Assembly: GCA_017562135.1 (NCBI GenBank)
Contig: QEYB01000093.1
Coordinates: forward strand, 1-64,000
Direction: 5' to 3'
DNA from: Dipylidium caninum
Lineage: Eukaryota; Platyhelminthes; Cestoda; Cyclophyllidea; Dipylidiidae
DNA length: 64,000 nucleotides
Below the pieces are notes generated by a model. The model saw only the letters and a program-made list of their open reading frames with translations. It was not told the DNA's origin and ran no database searches. Position 1 is the stretch's first letter. Every line of letters starts with the position of its first letter. Positions 36,501 to 50,700 of this stretch are shown piece after piece. The translations under genes were made by a program, and so were the position numbers.

Positions 36501-39500
36501 CCGGGGCGACGGGTCCGCGGAGGTGCGGAGCGAACTGTGCGCGTCGGCGGACGCGGTGCTCAGGGCACCGTCGCCGGGGGCGGCGGAGGAGGCGTCTTTC
36601 AAGCCACTTCTGCTACCTAAACACCCAACAGGCACGTTCTCGTTAAGTGGATAAACTCTGAAAACTTTTATTTGAACAATTCAAAAGGGCTTCTGGGAGA
36701 AAGATTGAGCACCCGTTTGCGGGCTGATCTTGAATAAGCACAAGGCTTTTCTCCCTCATACGTTTACCGCAAGTGGGAGGTCAGTCCGCTAACGTTTTGC
36801 CTCGCCTCCTTTGCGAGGACCTTGCAACACCGCGTCTGTCTATGCGTCGCATCTCACCTCGCCACTGTCACCACTTCGAAAAACATCCGCGGGTGTTACA
36901 TGTCACACCATTTAAAAGACCCCAGTGGGGCGTAACAAATTTTACCTGAATTAATCAAATCTGTGAATTGCTCCGATGACGGGAATCCCCAGTGGCACTC
37001 GAAGGTATTTGTTCACCTACAAACTACGGTCATGTTCCACATGGAAACGGCGGCTTGTAGCGTAAACTGGACAAAAACGAGTCCACAGCGAAGCTGATTT
37101 ACAGCGCTCCACTCTGGAGTTTGTGCCTCCTCAGCTGTAACTCCTCCGCGGTAGTAAACTCGCGACGGCGCGCCCCTCTCCCCGCGGAGGGCAGACTGTT
37201 AGGGAAACATCTCGCTTCCGCGTTGGCTACGTGACAGATGTTTGCGTTGGCGGTGCTGACGTTTCCCGTCAGTGCCCCGTTAAATCGCCAATTCGCTGGT
37301 GTTTGTGAGTGTTGCCTCGATGAATAGGTAATTTTTTTCCACAAAGACCATGAGGGGAAAGCAAAACTGGTTTTTGAGGCAAGGGGACTTTTAATTTGAA
37401 GATCAAATCCCACTTGCGCTTTCAAGTCCTTCGCCTTCATCCTCCACATTGACTGCATGAGGATGGCAGACGTTCACACTGTTGAGAGCTCCTAGTTAAC
37501 CTCGCAGACCTAAAGGGGTCGAGGAATGCAAAAATTTCCCCCAGTGTCTTCCATTTACACAGTCAAACTAAAATTGAGCCCCAGGGACTGAGGTAAAATT
37601 ACCTACTGCAAGTAATTTGGAGGTAGGTTGATGTGTTCGATGATGCAATAGAAACTCAATGTGAAAGGATAGTTTTTGGAACAGAGCAAATGTATGTAAC
37701 AGTCGCTGTGACAACTGCGACGGTGTAGAATTTGGCTCAGATGGTTGCCCCCAAGGCACTTTGTCACTTTGGCAGCCCCCGGTTGTCTGTTGATGGTGCC
37801 GACATTCATTAATGGGAAGCATCAGATCAGACGGGTCACGGACAATGGGCACGGCCTTCCCTTCAGACCCCATCAAAGCCTCCTTCCGCCCCCTAATTGC
37901 AAATAATGCCTAATGCCGAATTTGTAGACGGTCTGCAGGAGAATGGTGCCTCCGCAGGAGACCATTTCACCACTTCAGTGGCTGACAAGCAGCCTCAGTT
38001 GTTTGCTAATCATTTTCCGGATGACCTGATATTCTTAACCCGCCGACTTCTTCGAAATTAGCTAAACCTCGAAAATTCCGTGCCTCATCTCGCTCTTAGG
38101 ACCCTAATATTCCGGTGGTTTGGTCGGTGAGTGGCCCATCAGCAGCATTCGCGTAGGCTCTTTGATGAGAGAGTCGAATGTGACGCGAGGCCCCAGGGAT
38201 GCCACTGAGGTGAATGTAACGGGCAATGAAAACTATAAACATCTGCGCGCCCGAGAAAAGAGACGGTTTATGAGGTCGTCGGCGGGTCAAAGGGTATTAC
38301 TGCCTCCCCAGCGCTTTCACACAACAATGATACCAGTTTTCTCTCCCACATGGTGGCGTGTCGATTTGAATTTAGACGAATTTCTGGCCTACGTGGCAGT
38401 TGACCGGGGAGAGAAGATGGGCGGCGTCATCTCCGAATGGCCAGTCAAACGCAGAGGACTTGAAAGTGTTTGAATTTTGTGAGCTTAAAACCACACCTGT
38501 ACCTGCGTGAGCCCTTCGCTCTTAACTGACTTAATGCCGATCAAAATCTGTATGAACTCTTAACAGTCGTGAAGGCTTGATAAAAGTCCATTCGGGAGAG
38601 CAATGAATACCTGAAGGCTCGCATAAGCCAACTCGGTAGATAATTGGCAGTCTCCTTCTCTTTGGCGCAATGAAAATCCCCTACCTCCTTTAGACTGCAT
38701 TGCCCCCTTAATCCTCCGTGGGTCCCATTAATTATAGCACGACTTGGGACCAGGGATCGTCACCACGCGCCCTCTGCCCCAACTACAATGCCGGTAAGCA
38801 TATCAGCTCCGCTCCCCATCGAGCGAATCTTTTCCCATCACTAATGCGCATTAACGGGGAGTTAGATTCTTCCCAAGACAATTTCCTGGTGTCGCTCAAA
38901 ACTCCTGCAAATGGTGTCATTAACTGTGCAATAAAAATCTTGTTTACCTGAATGTGACCAGCCTCTTAGATAAGAGACAAATTTAACCCTCGGATTCCGA
39001 CCGCAGTAATGCTCCTGCACACGCGGAAATGAAGGCGGCATAAGTGGTGCGCTGACGCACAAACACAACTTCCGACGGTATACATCACATCTGAGGAGGG
39101 TCTCTGGAAGTTTACCCCTTGCCTTTCACGCGGTGGTCACGGCGAATTTGAAGGGTCCGCGATTCGACAACAACCTTTCACTGACACTCACGCCTTATGC
39201 ATTTGGTGTCTGCGCTTGGTACGAGGGGCAGATGTGGCTGCCTCTGCCAGGCATTTCAGAGTTCCATTTTCTAATCACCTCCCGCGAACGTGAGGCTAAT
39301 GGGCCAATAGAATGGGAGGATGGCCATCTTCCCTTGATTTTGCATCTGCTGGAATGTACTTGCGTCCTACGCTAAATTAAAATGGTTCCGTGATTTATTT
39401 ACTTACAACACAGTATGGGAGGGTGAATGTGACAGGAATTTTTAATAACACCCCTAAAAATTGCACTATTCGCCTTTGATGAAGGCCTCGTCGGCAGAAG

Positions 39501-42500
39501 CTCTTGACGCTAAACTGCCTCGCCTCCGACTATTCCCGCTGAGAAACATATCACACGGAAGGCACGTAAAATGTGTTTGCACTTTACCACTACCGCTTTC
39601 GAGCTAACCGAATGGTTTTACTCTTTAAATGGCTTAAGTCCGTCCATAGATCGCGTACGCAACCTCGCCAACCCGTTCGTTTCGCTGTAAGCTTTAATTA
39701 AACAGGCCTGCATTGTTTTAGATTATGGAGCCTTTACGTGCGAGAGGGAAGGCGTAAGTCGTCATGCTCGCCTGAAGGCCACTAAAAGGAGCAAATAATT
39801 AACTCTGAGGCAACGCCAATTTAATTAAACCAACGAACGAAGTGTTCTGTGTTGCCAGAGCGAGCTTAATATGTTGCTGTGTTTCTTCACCAAACAGTAC
39901 TTGAAGTGTCAACTGCCTCTCTCGGCAGTCGGTCTTGCCTTCTGCCCTGTCTACCCTGGCTTGTTTAACTGTCACCCTTGTGACTGTTTTCGCCATTTCT
40001 GATCAAATTTTTTGCTGCCCCAATGTTTACAGGTGCAAAACAGCAGGCAAAACCGCTAAAACTTCACATCTTATGATGAGGTAGATGAAAGAACACGATT
40101 TTATTAAGGTGCCAAGCAGATGGGTGGCTGAGTTGGCGCTTTGGGGGACTCGTCGGAACAGTGTTGCTACGGGACAATAAATGCGACGGTAATGAAAGCA
40201 GCACTTCTACTCGGAGTAATTGAGGAGTGGAGGGAGGGAGAAACCGAGTGACAGGAGCCAGATCCCCTTCGAGTTGCGCGCCCTGCTACGTCGCCGTAAA
40301 GAAGCGTGGAGGTGCACACCTTCTTCGAGCGCACCAACGGTACTGCGGAGAGCGGCGAAGGAAGGTCCCCAATCCAACAAACAGGCGTATTCGTGGATTG
40401 GAGAGCGCGCATATCGCGTGTTAGCAAATCATCTACTGAAAGTAAAATTAAAGGAGAGAAAGAGAACATCAACACCCAGTAGCCTTATTGCCAATTTGAA
40501 GTGCTCAACTGAGTAGACTCAAATGTGTCTCTCGTTTATTTTGTCGTTGTGTGGTCGTGTTCCAAGTGGGAAATAAGCACATCTCCCCAAAACGCACTCA
40601 AACACTCTTCCCATGAAATGCCCTTCCCAGCCCTCATTTTTTATGGAAGCGCAGCCGGTTTATTGTCGGACATTTCAGTGGGCACTGCCAATAAAATATC
40701 CACACTTCCTTCAGGTGTTCCATTCCCTAATCGTAAATTCTTTCTGCAAAAATATGGCTTTTTCAGTTAGCTGCTGTTCGTTTGGTTCAGATGATGTTAC
40801 GATTCCACTTTCATGAAACGAGTGGCAATCTGAAGGCGCAGGGTCAGGGCTGCGTGACGGAGGCGTCGACGCATCCCAACTCAGATTCGACAACTCCGCA
40901 TTGTCATGGTGGGAAACAAACACCCCAGCGATGTGTCACTTCTGGTTGCTTGGTTTGAGGTACATCGCCAGTTTGGCACTTTGTTGCACGTAAACTTTCG
41001 AATCGACCGTTAGGTTGGGTGGTCAAAGTCAAAAGTGCAGAATTCCTTTTATGCTATCATCAGACTGACAGTGTAATCACTTTTTGGTGAATCTCTGCTC
41101 TGACGTCGTCTGCGCTGCTTGCCTTGCCTCACTGACGATCTTTTCTGTTTGGCGTTCTTCCAAACTGGCCACTCTTCTTCGCCAGTAATTAGTCTTTCCC
41201 GACATGGGTCACTTTCGATGGCTTTCAGATGCAACGGAGTGCAGCTGCTAATGCGTTGTACCAAATGAATTCCCTTAAACTGGTGGGGAATCCAAACATC
41301 GAGTTTCGTGCCATAGTCAAGGCTTCTTTGTTTTCCTTCAACGCATACATGCGATTCGAATACGAGCTTTTCTGCACTACCTCGTGTTGTGCTCCGAGGT
41401 TTTAAGTCGACAATGGCCTCGAATGTGAGCCTCAGCTACTTCCATTGGGCGAGCTGCAAAATCGTGGAGCATTTCCCAGTTATAAATCACCAGAACGAAA
41501 TCTGACAAACGAATTTTGACGGTCATGCCTTTTTTCGCGGCTTCATTTACGTATGCGGCAAATAAGTTCTTATTTTGTTGCTTGCGATGCGTCCTTGTCT
41601 TTCAGGAAACAATACAATAAAATGTCTGAAGTGGCCGTCTTGTTCTTCTATTTTGCATTGAAATGAATACAAACCCAGGTTTTTCACTAACTTGAAGACA
41701 GAAGTCCAAACCATAAGGTAAAATATAGATTAAGTACTTTTAATACGTTGAAGAAGAAAGAAAGTGTAAAATTCGCGATGATTCCGTTGCCAACCCAGCA
41801 CTGTCTGAAAACGACATCAACGGTTGTACTCGTATTCAACAGTGCGCATTTCAATCAAAATTCATTGCTGAGCGTCTAATTTTTATGCGCTAATCATGGT
41901 CGAAGATTTCTCATGGACTCATAAGAGGGCCGTTTGCCGAAAAAGTCATAAATAAAACCAACAAAAACGCAGCGCACCAACTTATTTGCATCCTTTAATG
42001 GACTATTTATCTTCCGGTTGCGCACAGAAAAGGTGTGTCTTCTCCCGGGAGGAGGAATTTAGGAAAACTGTCAACAAAAGAAAGTCAACTGGAAATCTCG
42101 GTCGAGGGGGTGGGCGATCGGCATTCCACGCAAGTGGGGTGTTCGGACACCAGTCACCGGGGCTTCTTTCCCCTCGGTGAGCCGCGCGGGAGGTGTGAGT
42201 CGATGCGCCTGTCCTGCCGGTGCTGAAAGTGTCGGCGGCCGGGGCCGCAGTCGCGTGACTGTGACGCGAGAGAAGGCAGCACCGCCCACCGGCAGGCGCG
42301 CTCGGCCCGGACGCCCCCCACTCCACCGCCGCCCCGTCCCACCATAACTGCCGCGGTGACTCATCGCATGGATGAGTAATTCGCACGAGAAGGCCGCCAA
42401 TTGTGGATTCACCTGCGCAAAAGCACGCCAACGAAATGGCAAAAAAGGGAGCCTTCGGGGCAAACTCTGAGTCTTTAAAGTGGAGTCCGTAAATCGCCTA

Positions 42501-42799
42501 CTCTAAGTCACGGTCACCAGTTTTAATGGAAGAGAGCTCTTCGATCGCCCTATCTAATCTCTGGCTCTCTCGTCCTTTCGCACGCCAACAGTAAACCTTC
42601 TTCCACGCCTCTGTTACTTAGGCCCGAGGGAAGGCTGCGGACAATGCAGGCCTAACTTAAAGAGGGTGAATTCTAGAGAACCAAAACTTGATGGGAAAAA
42701 TCTCTGCAGTTTTAAGAAAAGTGAAACCAGTGCTTGGTGCTGCTTTAAACATATTAGCCTGCACTCAAAGAAGCGAGATGTTGTAAAATAATAAAACCG
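33553..42799. other. Gene-poor region with GC-rich islands, no gene supported
   Basis: Long stretch with GC- and CpG-richer islands near 36480-36600, 37140-37280 and 42100-42450, separated by sequence with many ATTAA/TTAAT motifs. All open frames here are short, or open on both strands because of GC content, and none resembles a known family. The pattern could be regulatory DNA of a neighbouring developmental gene, but nothing in the sequence proves it. Confidence 0.4.
35972..36001. repeat. (CA)n microsatellite
   Basis: About 11-12 uninterrupted CA units followed by an imperfect GCATACACA end. A second, much shorter CA cluster is at about 36416-36428. Confidence 0.9.
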
Positions 42800-44750
42800 C
42801 AGCATGCCACACTACGAAAAGTGTTTGAATTGTATACCTTGTAAGTGGCAGTATCAGCCATCAGCTTCACAAAACGATCGGTTCTGGACCTACGATACAG
42901 AAACCGGAATAAACATCAACAATAACCTAACGAAGCTGTGGTATTTAATTTTGTCCTACTTAACCAGAATGGCGTGACCACCTAGTCTCATGCTACATCA
43001 AGACCACCGAAAATAACGAAGAAGTGAACACTTTTAAGTGAAAAAATTTAGCTCACGCCGATTTCGAATAGATAAAGTCAATGGCATCCACGCGACATTG
43101 CCATGTGTAAGATATAAAAAGGAGTAAGGAGACCATATCGTCCTTCGTTAACTATCAACACACATTCCTATTTAAAAGGGCTCTTCACTCTACCAACTTT
43201 ATTGCCTCTGCAAGACCTCACTGCTAAGCAGGTGAGCAACCATTTCTTACTACGAAAAACTCTTACACATGATCTTGAATTGTTAATGTTTTACAGAATT
43301 TTCCAGTGTGCCCAAAGTAACTGGGACAATGGCAGTTAGCTCGATCCCTCTAGCTAGTTACTTAATTAAAATTACGAGCAGGAGGAAAAATTTGTAGGAC
43401 AGTACTACTTGATTGGAATTCCCGCCAATTTTTCTTAGATCTCGAAACTTAAATTCTCCAGAGTTCTTAGCCTTTCGAAAACATGTCTCAAGCCAACCAT
43501 AATGCTTGATAATATATTTATATGTGCGATATGTTCACCGTAGAACACCACCTATGGCACCCCAGTTCCCCGTAGGCATGATGAATCGACGGCAAAGAAG
43601 ACTATAGCTATAGTCGAAATGTCACAATGCGAAGACAGAAAAAATCCACCTTATCTAGGATATGGACTAGTGTCTGATGCCTTTTATGTTAAAGGGCAAA
43701 ACGGTTGTCAAATTTTCCAGTCACAATTACTTTAAGTGCTGCTCCTAGTGAACTATTCTCCCTTTGTGATACGAGTTAGTTGCCATCTTAAACCTATTTA
43801 AAGCTACCTTTTACTACATTCCCATCTAGAAGTCACGATGTTCCATAAACCCAAGATTTCATTTACTTCAATCGACTTGATTTCCCGGTTGTATTATAGG
43901 TTCTCAAAACATTTATTGCATTAATGTGGATCCTGTTATGTAACAAAATGAATTTGTCAGCTATATTAATTGTCGTGCCATGGTATTTGTAGCATTATAC
44001 ATTGGCATTTTGTGTCTGTATACTTGCCTTAATTGTTGTATCCCTTCTGCCTTGTCCAGTTGTGCAACGCATTGCATGTTTCCTCAAAACACAATATTCT
44101 CGGAGAATACTAAACATGTACTGTGGGAGGTCGAAAAACTAAGAAGGCCGCCATTGTCCTTATATAAATGTACTATGGGTAAATGTGTGTAGAGTGGACT
44201 AGGAAAATCGGTTGGATTATCTAAACCAAATTCTCTCGGCATTACTAAAAGACCTTTCATTTAGAAATGGCTTATAACGAATGAGAAGATAGGCAGAACG
44301 GCCAAATTATCTATGTTTGGCTTGCTCCGATTAAAAGTATGGCCAAGCTTCTTTTGTAAATGGTAGTGAGTGCCCCATGCATTGATATTTTCTAAATGGC
44401 GGTTTCTACCAATTAACGGTGATAAAACTTTCACCAGAGGTTTTCAGTAAACAATTTTGTCTGCTTTTTGATATCCTTTATAAAGACATGTCGCCGTTAT
44501 AAAGCAAAATTTTCTTGAGGAATTGGTGTGACAAAATCCTGCGTGTAAAAGAGCACGTCACAGTTTACTAATTCACTGACAAATGATATCGTAGACTATG
44601 CTTAGATACTTGTTTGAATACGGGTTTTGAGTAGGGAGCTGCGTTTTTTAGAGGTTTTGCGGCTTATTTTATTTTAATAGATTGTGTTGCCAAGTGATTT
44701 GTTGGCATTTTCAAGGTCGAATATTTCGCGACAACTTATGAAATTACGTA
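42800..44750. other. Intergenic region upstream of DNAH1
   Basis: AT-rich. It contains TATA-like sequences at 43113-43120 (TATAAAAA) and 43169-43180, followed by a possible non-coding exon ending in CAG/GTGAGC at about 43230 with an acceptor at about 43296. This could be a separate short transcript or a distal 5' exon. The frame 43980-44192 has no recognisable similarity. Confidence 0.35.
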
Positions 44751-47700
44751 ATGGCTGATGGGGAGGAAACTTACCCTGAAATAAAACCACGAGGATATTA
44801 TTCCGATATATTAGCCCCAAAGGCCAATGAAGAACGAGAGGTTTAAAAATTAGAAATATCTTAAATGCCTATAGCCTAATGAAATTCCGGTAGTTATAAT
44901 CGAGAATGCTTTTACCGAAACTTTGGATGCTTCAAATAATCCCCAAGGTACCATTCTACTGTACCTAAGACTTAGGATAAGTTGATATACCGTTGGACAC
45001 TAACGTGAACTCGTATGTCGACTTAAGTGGAACACGGTATGAAAGTGTCGAATCGGTAAAGTTTTAGTTTTAAAGTTGATACTTAGCATTTTCCCGAAAC
45101 CTCATTCGAACCAAAAGTGTATATCCCATTTTATGTTCCACCGGGTCACTGTCCCAGGAAACTTGCCATAGAAAGGTATATTCTGTAATTACTTTTGATT
45201 CTCAGGAAACGGAGGGAATTTGAAAAGTGTAGCATTGAACATATATTAGAGGAAAAATATAACATCAAATCAAAGGATCTGATTCCAAAGCCAGCTGATG
45301 ACTATCGCGACTCAAAAAAAGCGTGGGATAATTATCTATTTCTTCATGTCTTCGATGATGAGGACTATGATTGCCGCACTCCATCAGACTGGCTTTCGTT
45401 AGGAATTGACCAGGGTGTTCGAAAACCAGTCCCCGCGATGGCCTTTTTACCTATATCCGACAGCTCACACCAAGGCAAAAAGATTACTCCATGCGGTTTA
45501 ATTCAAGAGTCTTTCATAAGCATGTAGTATTCGTAGAAAGTATGCGCTGGTGCTCAGACAGAAATTATGGAAATATTTCGACAGTTGTGCAGACAGTTAT
45601 GATCGTTTCACCCCAAATTAACATCCTTACCTCATGTGCATTACACAAACATAGTTTCAAAAACAGGAATTTCGTGCCAGGTCACGTAAACTCTAAATGC
45701 ATTTGAGTTGAAAAAAATTAAGCTACTCTGTTACTTAGGTAGAAATTGAAAATAGGTATTGACTATAGTATAACTTTCTTATTGTTATGCAATCAGCTAA
45801 CGTTATTATTTCCATCTTTAACCAACAAACGTAAATGGCTTTCTTGAGCGGTAACTTAGATCAACGCCTATTTCATTCAAAACTTCAGAAGATATGCGGA
45901 GCAAGGATGTAAGCTGGTTTTGGCAGAAATGCGGTGTGCTTGACTACGACGAGAAAACTGGGCGTTGGCTAGTACAGAAAACTGACGCAAATGATCGCAT
46001 CTTGACGATGGACGGTGAACCCCTGCTAAATGGTGGTTTTGATGCGAGTGGACAGTTCTGCCATTTGGAATCCCAATATTGGATTCCTCGGATCCAATTG
46101 ATGTTTTTGGCCGAAGACCCTTTTGTTTTTGGGAAACGTGTGGCTCAAGCCTTCCGTGACAGACAGGCTGCGGAGGCGACTATTCGCTACAATCTATACC
46201 TCGATTGCATGCCTATGGATGGGTTGGTGGAAATGAGTCAGACAGCACTTGACAATATTACTCACCTCGCAAAAGATTCTACCCCACGTTTGAGGAGCGC
46301 CAAAGGGTAAGCTACGACGGAATCCTAACTAGGAACTGAAAAATTAAAGAATTTTAATATTTCGTCATCAATGCATATGAGGTTGACATGAAGGGGAAAT
46401 CGTTGAGTTCTAGATAAGTGCCCATCTGCCACGCAGAAATGATTGGAAATTATAATAAACAGGAAAGTGCCTCGCCTTAGTGACTGATGTAGCCTCATAC
46501 GTTTTCTGTACTAGCCAGTTGTCAGTGACTAAAGGTTCTTGAAAATTTTTCAACATCGCTTTACACTGGTTTAAAACATAGACTGGAACCGGTCGTACAG
46601 TCGCTGCAGAAGGAAATAATATTCGACCATTGGAGAAGTATGAATGATATAATCTTGCGAAAATTGTGCTCACAGAACTTGCCTCAGTACGCTTTCATAA
46701 AACCCCCAGAATTGAAGAAAAAGGTTTGGAGATGGAAAGGTAGGTAGGCATTTTGGTTACTTTCTACTCGCCCTATTATAGGCACCATTGAAATGCCTAA
46801 ATTTGAGTTCAATAAGGCCCTCGAAAACTTTGTTTTTAACACAATTTCGACAAGACCAGAGGCCATAGCGGCAAGTTGTGCAGCTCAGTTTGAATGCCTC
46901 GAAATTCAGCAGAGATTTCTCCTCCATTTTCCTATTGCAAAAGCAGTTAAAATAGAAGAGTTTGAGCAAACTCAAAGCCAAACCATTCAGCAATCCTCAT
47001 CCTACCTGAAGGTATGCACTTATTCAAACAGGAAATGCATTTATGACATTTCCTACAGTCTAGTTGGATCGAAAACCTTCGGCGTCAAATTCGCATGCAT
47101 CTCCGCGAATGTGGCAAGGGTTGGTTTAATATCTACGAGACTGACTATTATGTGTACTCGAAGTCAAAACTGAAGAAGTTCCTTGAAAGCGTCAAATTTT
47201 GCATGCAGGACGCTCTTCGTTATAATGTCATGGGTTCAATTAATGGTTTCGTGAAGATGATCGAGGACGCTTGTGGTGACTGCCTTCAACTAAATGCTAC
47301 ATTTGAGTGGTCGGATGATCTGCGAACTAGCGATATTTTGTAAGTTGTCGACGCAATTATGTTAATTAATCTAATCTGCTCTCTCCTATCCTCAGACCAA
47401 AGTACAACCCAATTTTCACTATTGACTTGGTGATTGACTCGAATGGTGTTCATTACAGTAACTTATTGGAAGATTTCACTCGGTCGTGCGTACAGCTTTT
47501 TGACAAGGCTATAAATTCCGTCCAACAAATATCGCAACTCGAGAGGGTAAATTTCCTCCTTAACTCGAATTACTGCACCCTCTTGTGTTCATATCTTAAA
47601 ATCACTGCCTCAAAATTCTCCTGATAGTTTATTGTGGAAGGAATTAGTTGGTCTGACAATCCCCTAATTGAAGCAGTTGGGGCCCACGAGCCAGCAGTCG

Positions 47701-50700
47701 AGGCTTTGCGAAAAAGGCTGGAGGAAGTAATACGCGCTGCGTTTATCCCAATGAACGCTTATGCGGCACAATACGAGCCCTACATGAAATTGGCACTTCT
47801 CGATGTTTCTGCTTACATCACGTAGGTTCTGTTTGTCATACGAATGCATTAAAGCAATTCTTTGCACAGTGAAACGCGTTACTTTTAAGTAAAGGTACAA
47901 AATTTGGATTATTTTCTTTACTTACTCGTCATGGTCTAGTGAACTGAGACAAGTTTGAAATTCTCGATTCATTGTTTGCAAGAAATTTGGCTTCAAATTT
48001 CATTTGACAGTGTTCGTCCTCATGAGTTTGGCTTTGGGATAAAAATCTGTTAATTTAGACACATGAAATGATTAATTATGGCGCGATTAAGGCGGAGCAT
48101 TAGTCAGATTTACTAAAACATTTTTGTTGAGGACGTTTTCCGATAGCCATATTCGATAGTCTGACAAGCAGTAAACAGAAAAAAATGTCAAATACTACTT
48201 TTGGTAGATATATGGTAGAGAAATATAACATAATTGCAGATAATGGGAATCGCCTACGGTTGACGAGAGCGAATGTCGCGAAATGTCCTAGAATATAATT
48301 TAGGGAGTGGTGAAGCGATGAGAAAATGTCGTTAGTCCATTAAAGAATCAGAGAATAAGGGGAATAAGCGTTATATAATCAGAGAATAAGGGGAATAAGC
48401 GTTATATTTACCATACCAATCCTGACCCCTAGTGATTTCCTCCGAGTGTACGAGTCTCAAGGTCAGAATGCCAATGACGTCAAGAATGAAGCGGAGAAGC
48501 AGTTTGAGGAGGCAAAGACATTGGAGTTGGTAATGCCTCTCAATATCATCATTGGGCCATTTCTCGTCAACGTGGAGATACTACGCAGTCGTCTAATAAA
48601 AAAGCGTGTCGATATGGCCAAGGCCATGCTAGATCTACTAGCCCGTCAGCTTAGAAAACAGTCTGACACGGTACGTTCCCAGGTCCCTCCCCCAAAATAG
48701 CACATCCCTATAATCATATCATTGAGCATCCTCACTTGCCCTCTCGGGGCGAATTATGACGTCATCAATCGTGGTGAAGTGGACGTCTAAATGGTTAACA
48801 GGCTTTATGCTACAGAATCCAATCCTATGGCTTATGCACACAAAAGTAGACATGTTAGAGTTTGGTAATGCCTCAACTCCCTTTTGCTACCTGTATTATG
48901 CAGAGCGTTTTCCACCGTTTTTTTGATGTGAAGTCTTCACGCCAACATAGATGATATTTAAGAAGCGTTCGCCAAATTTTGCCTTGGTACATTGAAGACT
49001 GATTCAGAATTTACTGAATAACAAAAATTACCGCAGGTTAGAAGATTTCGCAAACACTGTTGATATGACGAGTTCCTTAGCATCCCCTAAGTCGGTTAAG
49101 ACGCAAAGAACAAATTGAACGAATCCCATGATTATCCACTACTCCCGGAGTAAAGTTTAACAATCTGGTGTGCCTCCTTCAGTCGTGCGGAATTTTTGAG
49201 GAGATAGCAAGACGGCTATATGAGAAGCCTAACACAATAGAGGAGCTTACTGCAATGCGAGAGTACATGGACACTATTCCGGACTTGCTGGAGGAGCAAC
49301 AGGAGTTCGTTGATCGGGTGGTCGGTCACTACGAGCTTATTGACGAGTTCTGCTACAACCTTAATGACGACGATTTCGCGGCTAAGTGGACCACTCTTGC
49401 CTGGCCTTGCAAGATTCGCAATCTGGTGGAGGAGATGGAACTCAGTTTGGAGGAGGACGAAGAACGATTCCGCAAGCTTCAAATATCAGATTTGGCCTCC
49501 TTCGCAGATAAAATTGATAGTTTAACGGCAAGTTGGGTTCCATTTTTCATTTCATTTTGCCTACCTTACGTAATAATTGAAACCATCTACCAATTTATCT
49601 TCACTCCCTAAAGATGATGGTGTCTTCAATGGCATCATACACAGATGTGAGCAAGGCTCACGATGTTGCCAATGAAGTAAGAAGACTTCACCGACAACTG
49701 AGTGAGGCACAACAGAGTGCACTGCTTTATAACAATCGTGAGAGACTCTTCGACATGCCGATTACTAACGTAGGCTTTACTCCATTTAGTAATATTTCAT
49801 AACCGGATGGATTTTAGTACACTTTTCAAATTATTTTAGTTTGATAGAATTAACACTTTACTGAAGGACTTTGAACCATTCCGCGTCATGTGGATTGCCG
49901 TGTCGGACTGGTTGCGGACGCAGGATGCTGTCATGACAGACCCCCTGTCGTCAATTGATGCGGCAGCGGTGGAAAGGCAAGTCAATGAATGCTACAAGAT
50001 CATGCACAAGTCAATTCACATATTCAACGAATTGCCTGGAGTTCAAGAAGTGGCCAGTCAGATAAAAATGGCTATAGAGGAGTTTAAACCATTTGTGCCA
50101 CTTATCCAAGCTCTTCGAGGCCCTGGGATGCACAGCAGGATGTGGGAACTCATCAGTGAACGCACCGGCATTCTCGTTGTGCCAAAAGCTTCACTCACCT
50201 TTGCCAAGTGTCTCGAAATGCGATTGCAGGTGAGCAAATTAGCCTGTGTGGGCGCGTGGGTCAGCCGATAAATCCGAAATCAGTCGACCTTAGTAGAAAG
50301 GATCGATAATTTAATGCCTGCGTGAGCGTAGTAAGTGGCGTGCGTACGCGGGGACTCGGTCATGGCGATTAGGCTCTTCACCACCCAAAAGGTTAAATTC
50401 AAAGTAAATTGTATTTTGCCTTTTGAACTTCCGCCCCCGTAGGATCATCTTGGCGTGATCACGGAAATTGCAGACATCGCTGGAAAGGAATATTCGATAG
50501 AATCGGCACTGAATAAAATGATGCAGGATTGGGAGAATGTGTCATTTGAAATACAGCCATACAAGCAAACCGGGACATATATAATCAAGGTAACAGAGGA
50601 AATCAATCAACAACTGGACGACCACATAGTCCTCACACAGTCGATGAGCTTCTCCCCATACAAGAAACCTTTTGAGGAGCGCATCGCTGCCTGGGAGAGT

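Noticed and set aside
42003..42463. Long overlapping minus-strand frames in GC-rich DNA
   Set aside because: Several frames on both strands are open together, which is expected from high GC content. The products are Arg/Ala/Gly-rich with no recognisable motif.
43170..43240. Spliced-leader RNA gene
   Set aside because: A short exon before a GT donor after a TATA-like box suggested it, but the exon does not end in ATG as I recall for flatworm leaders, and I see no Sm-binding site right after it.
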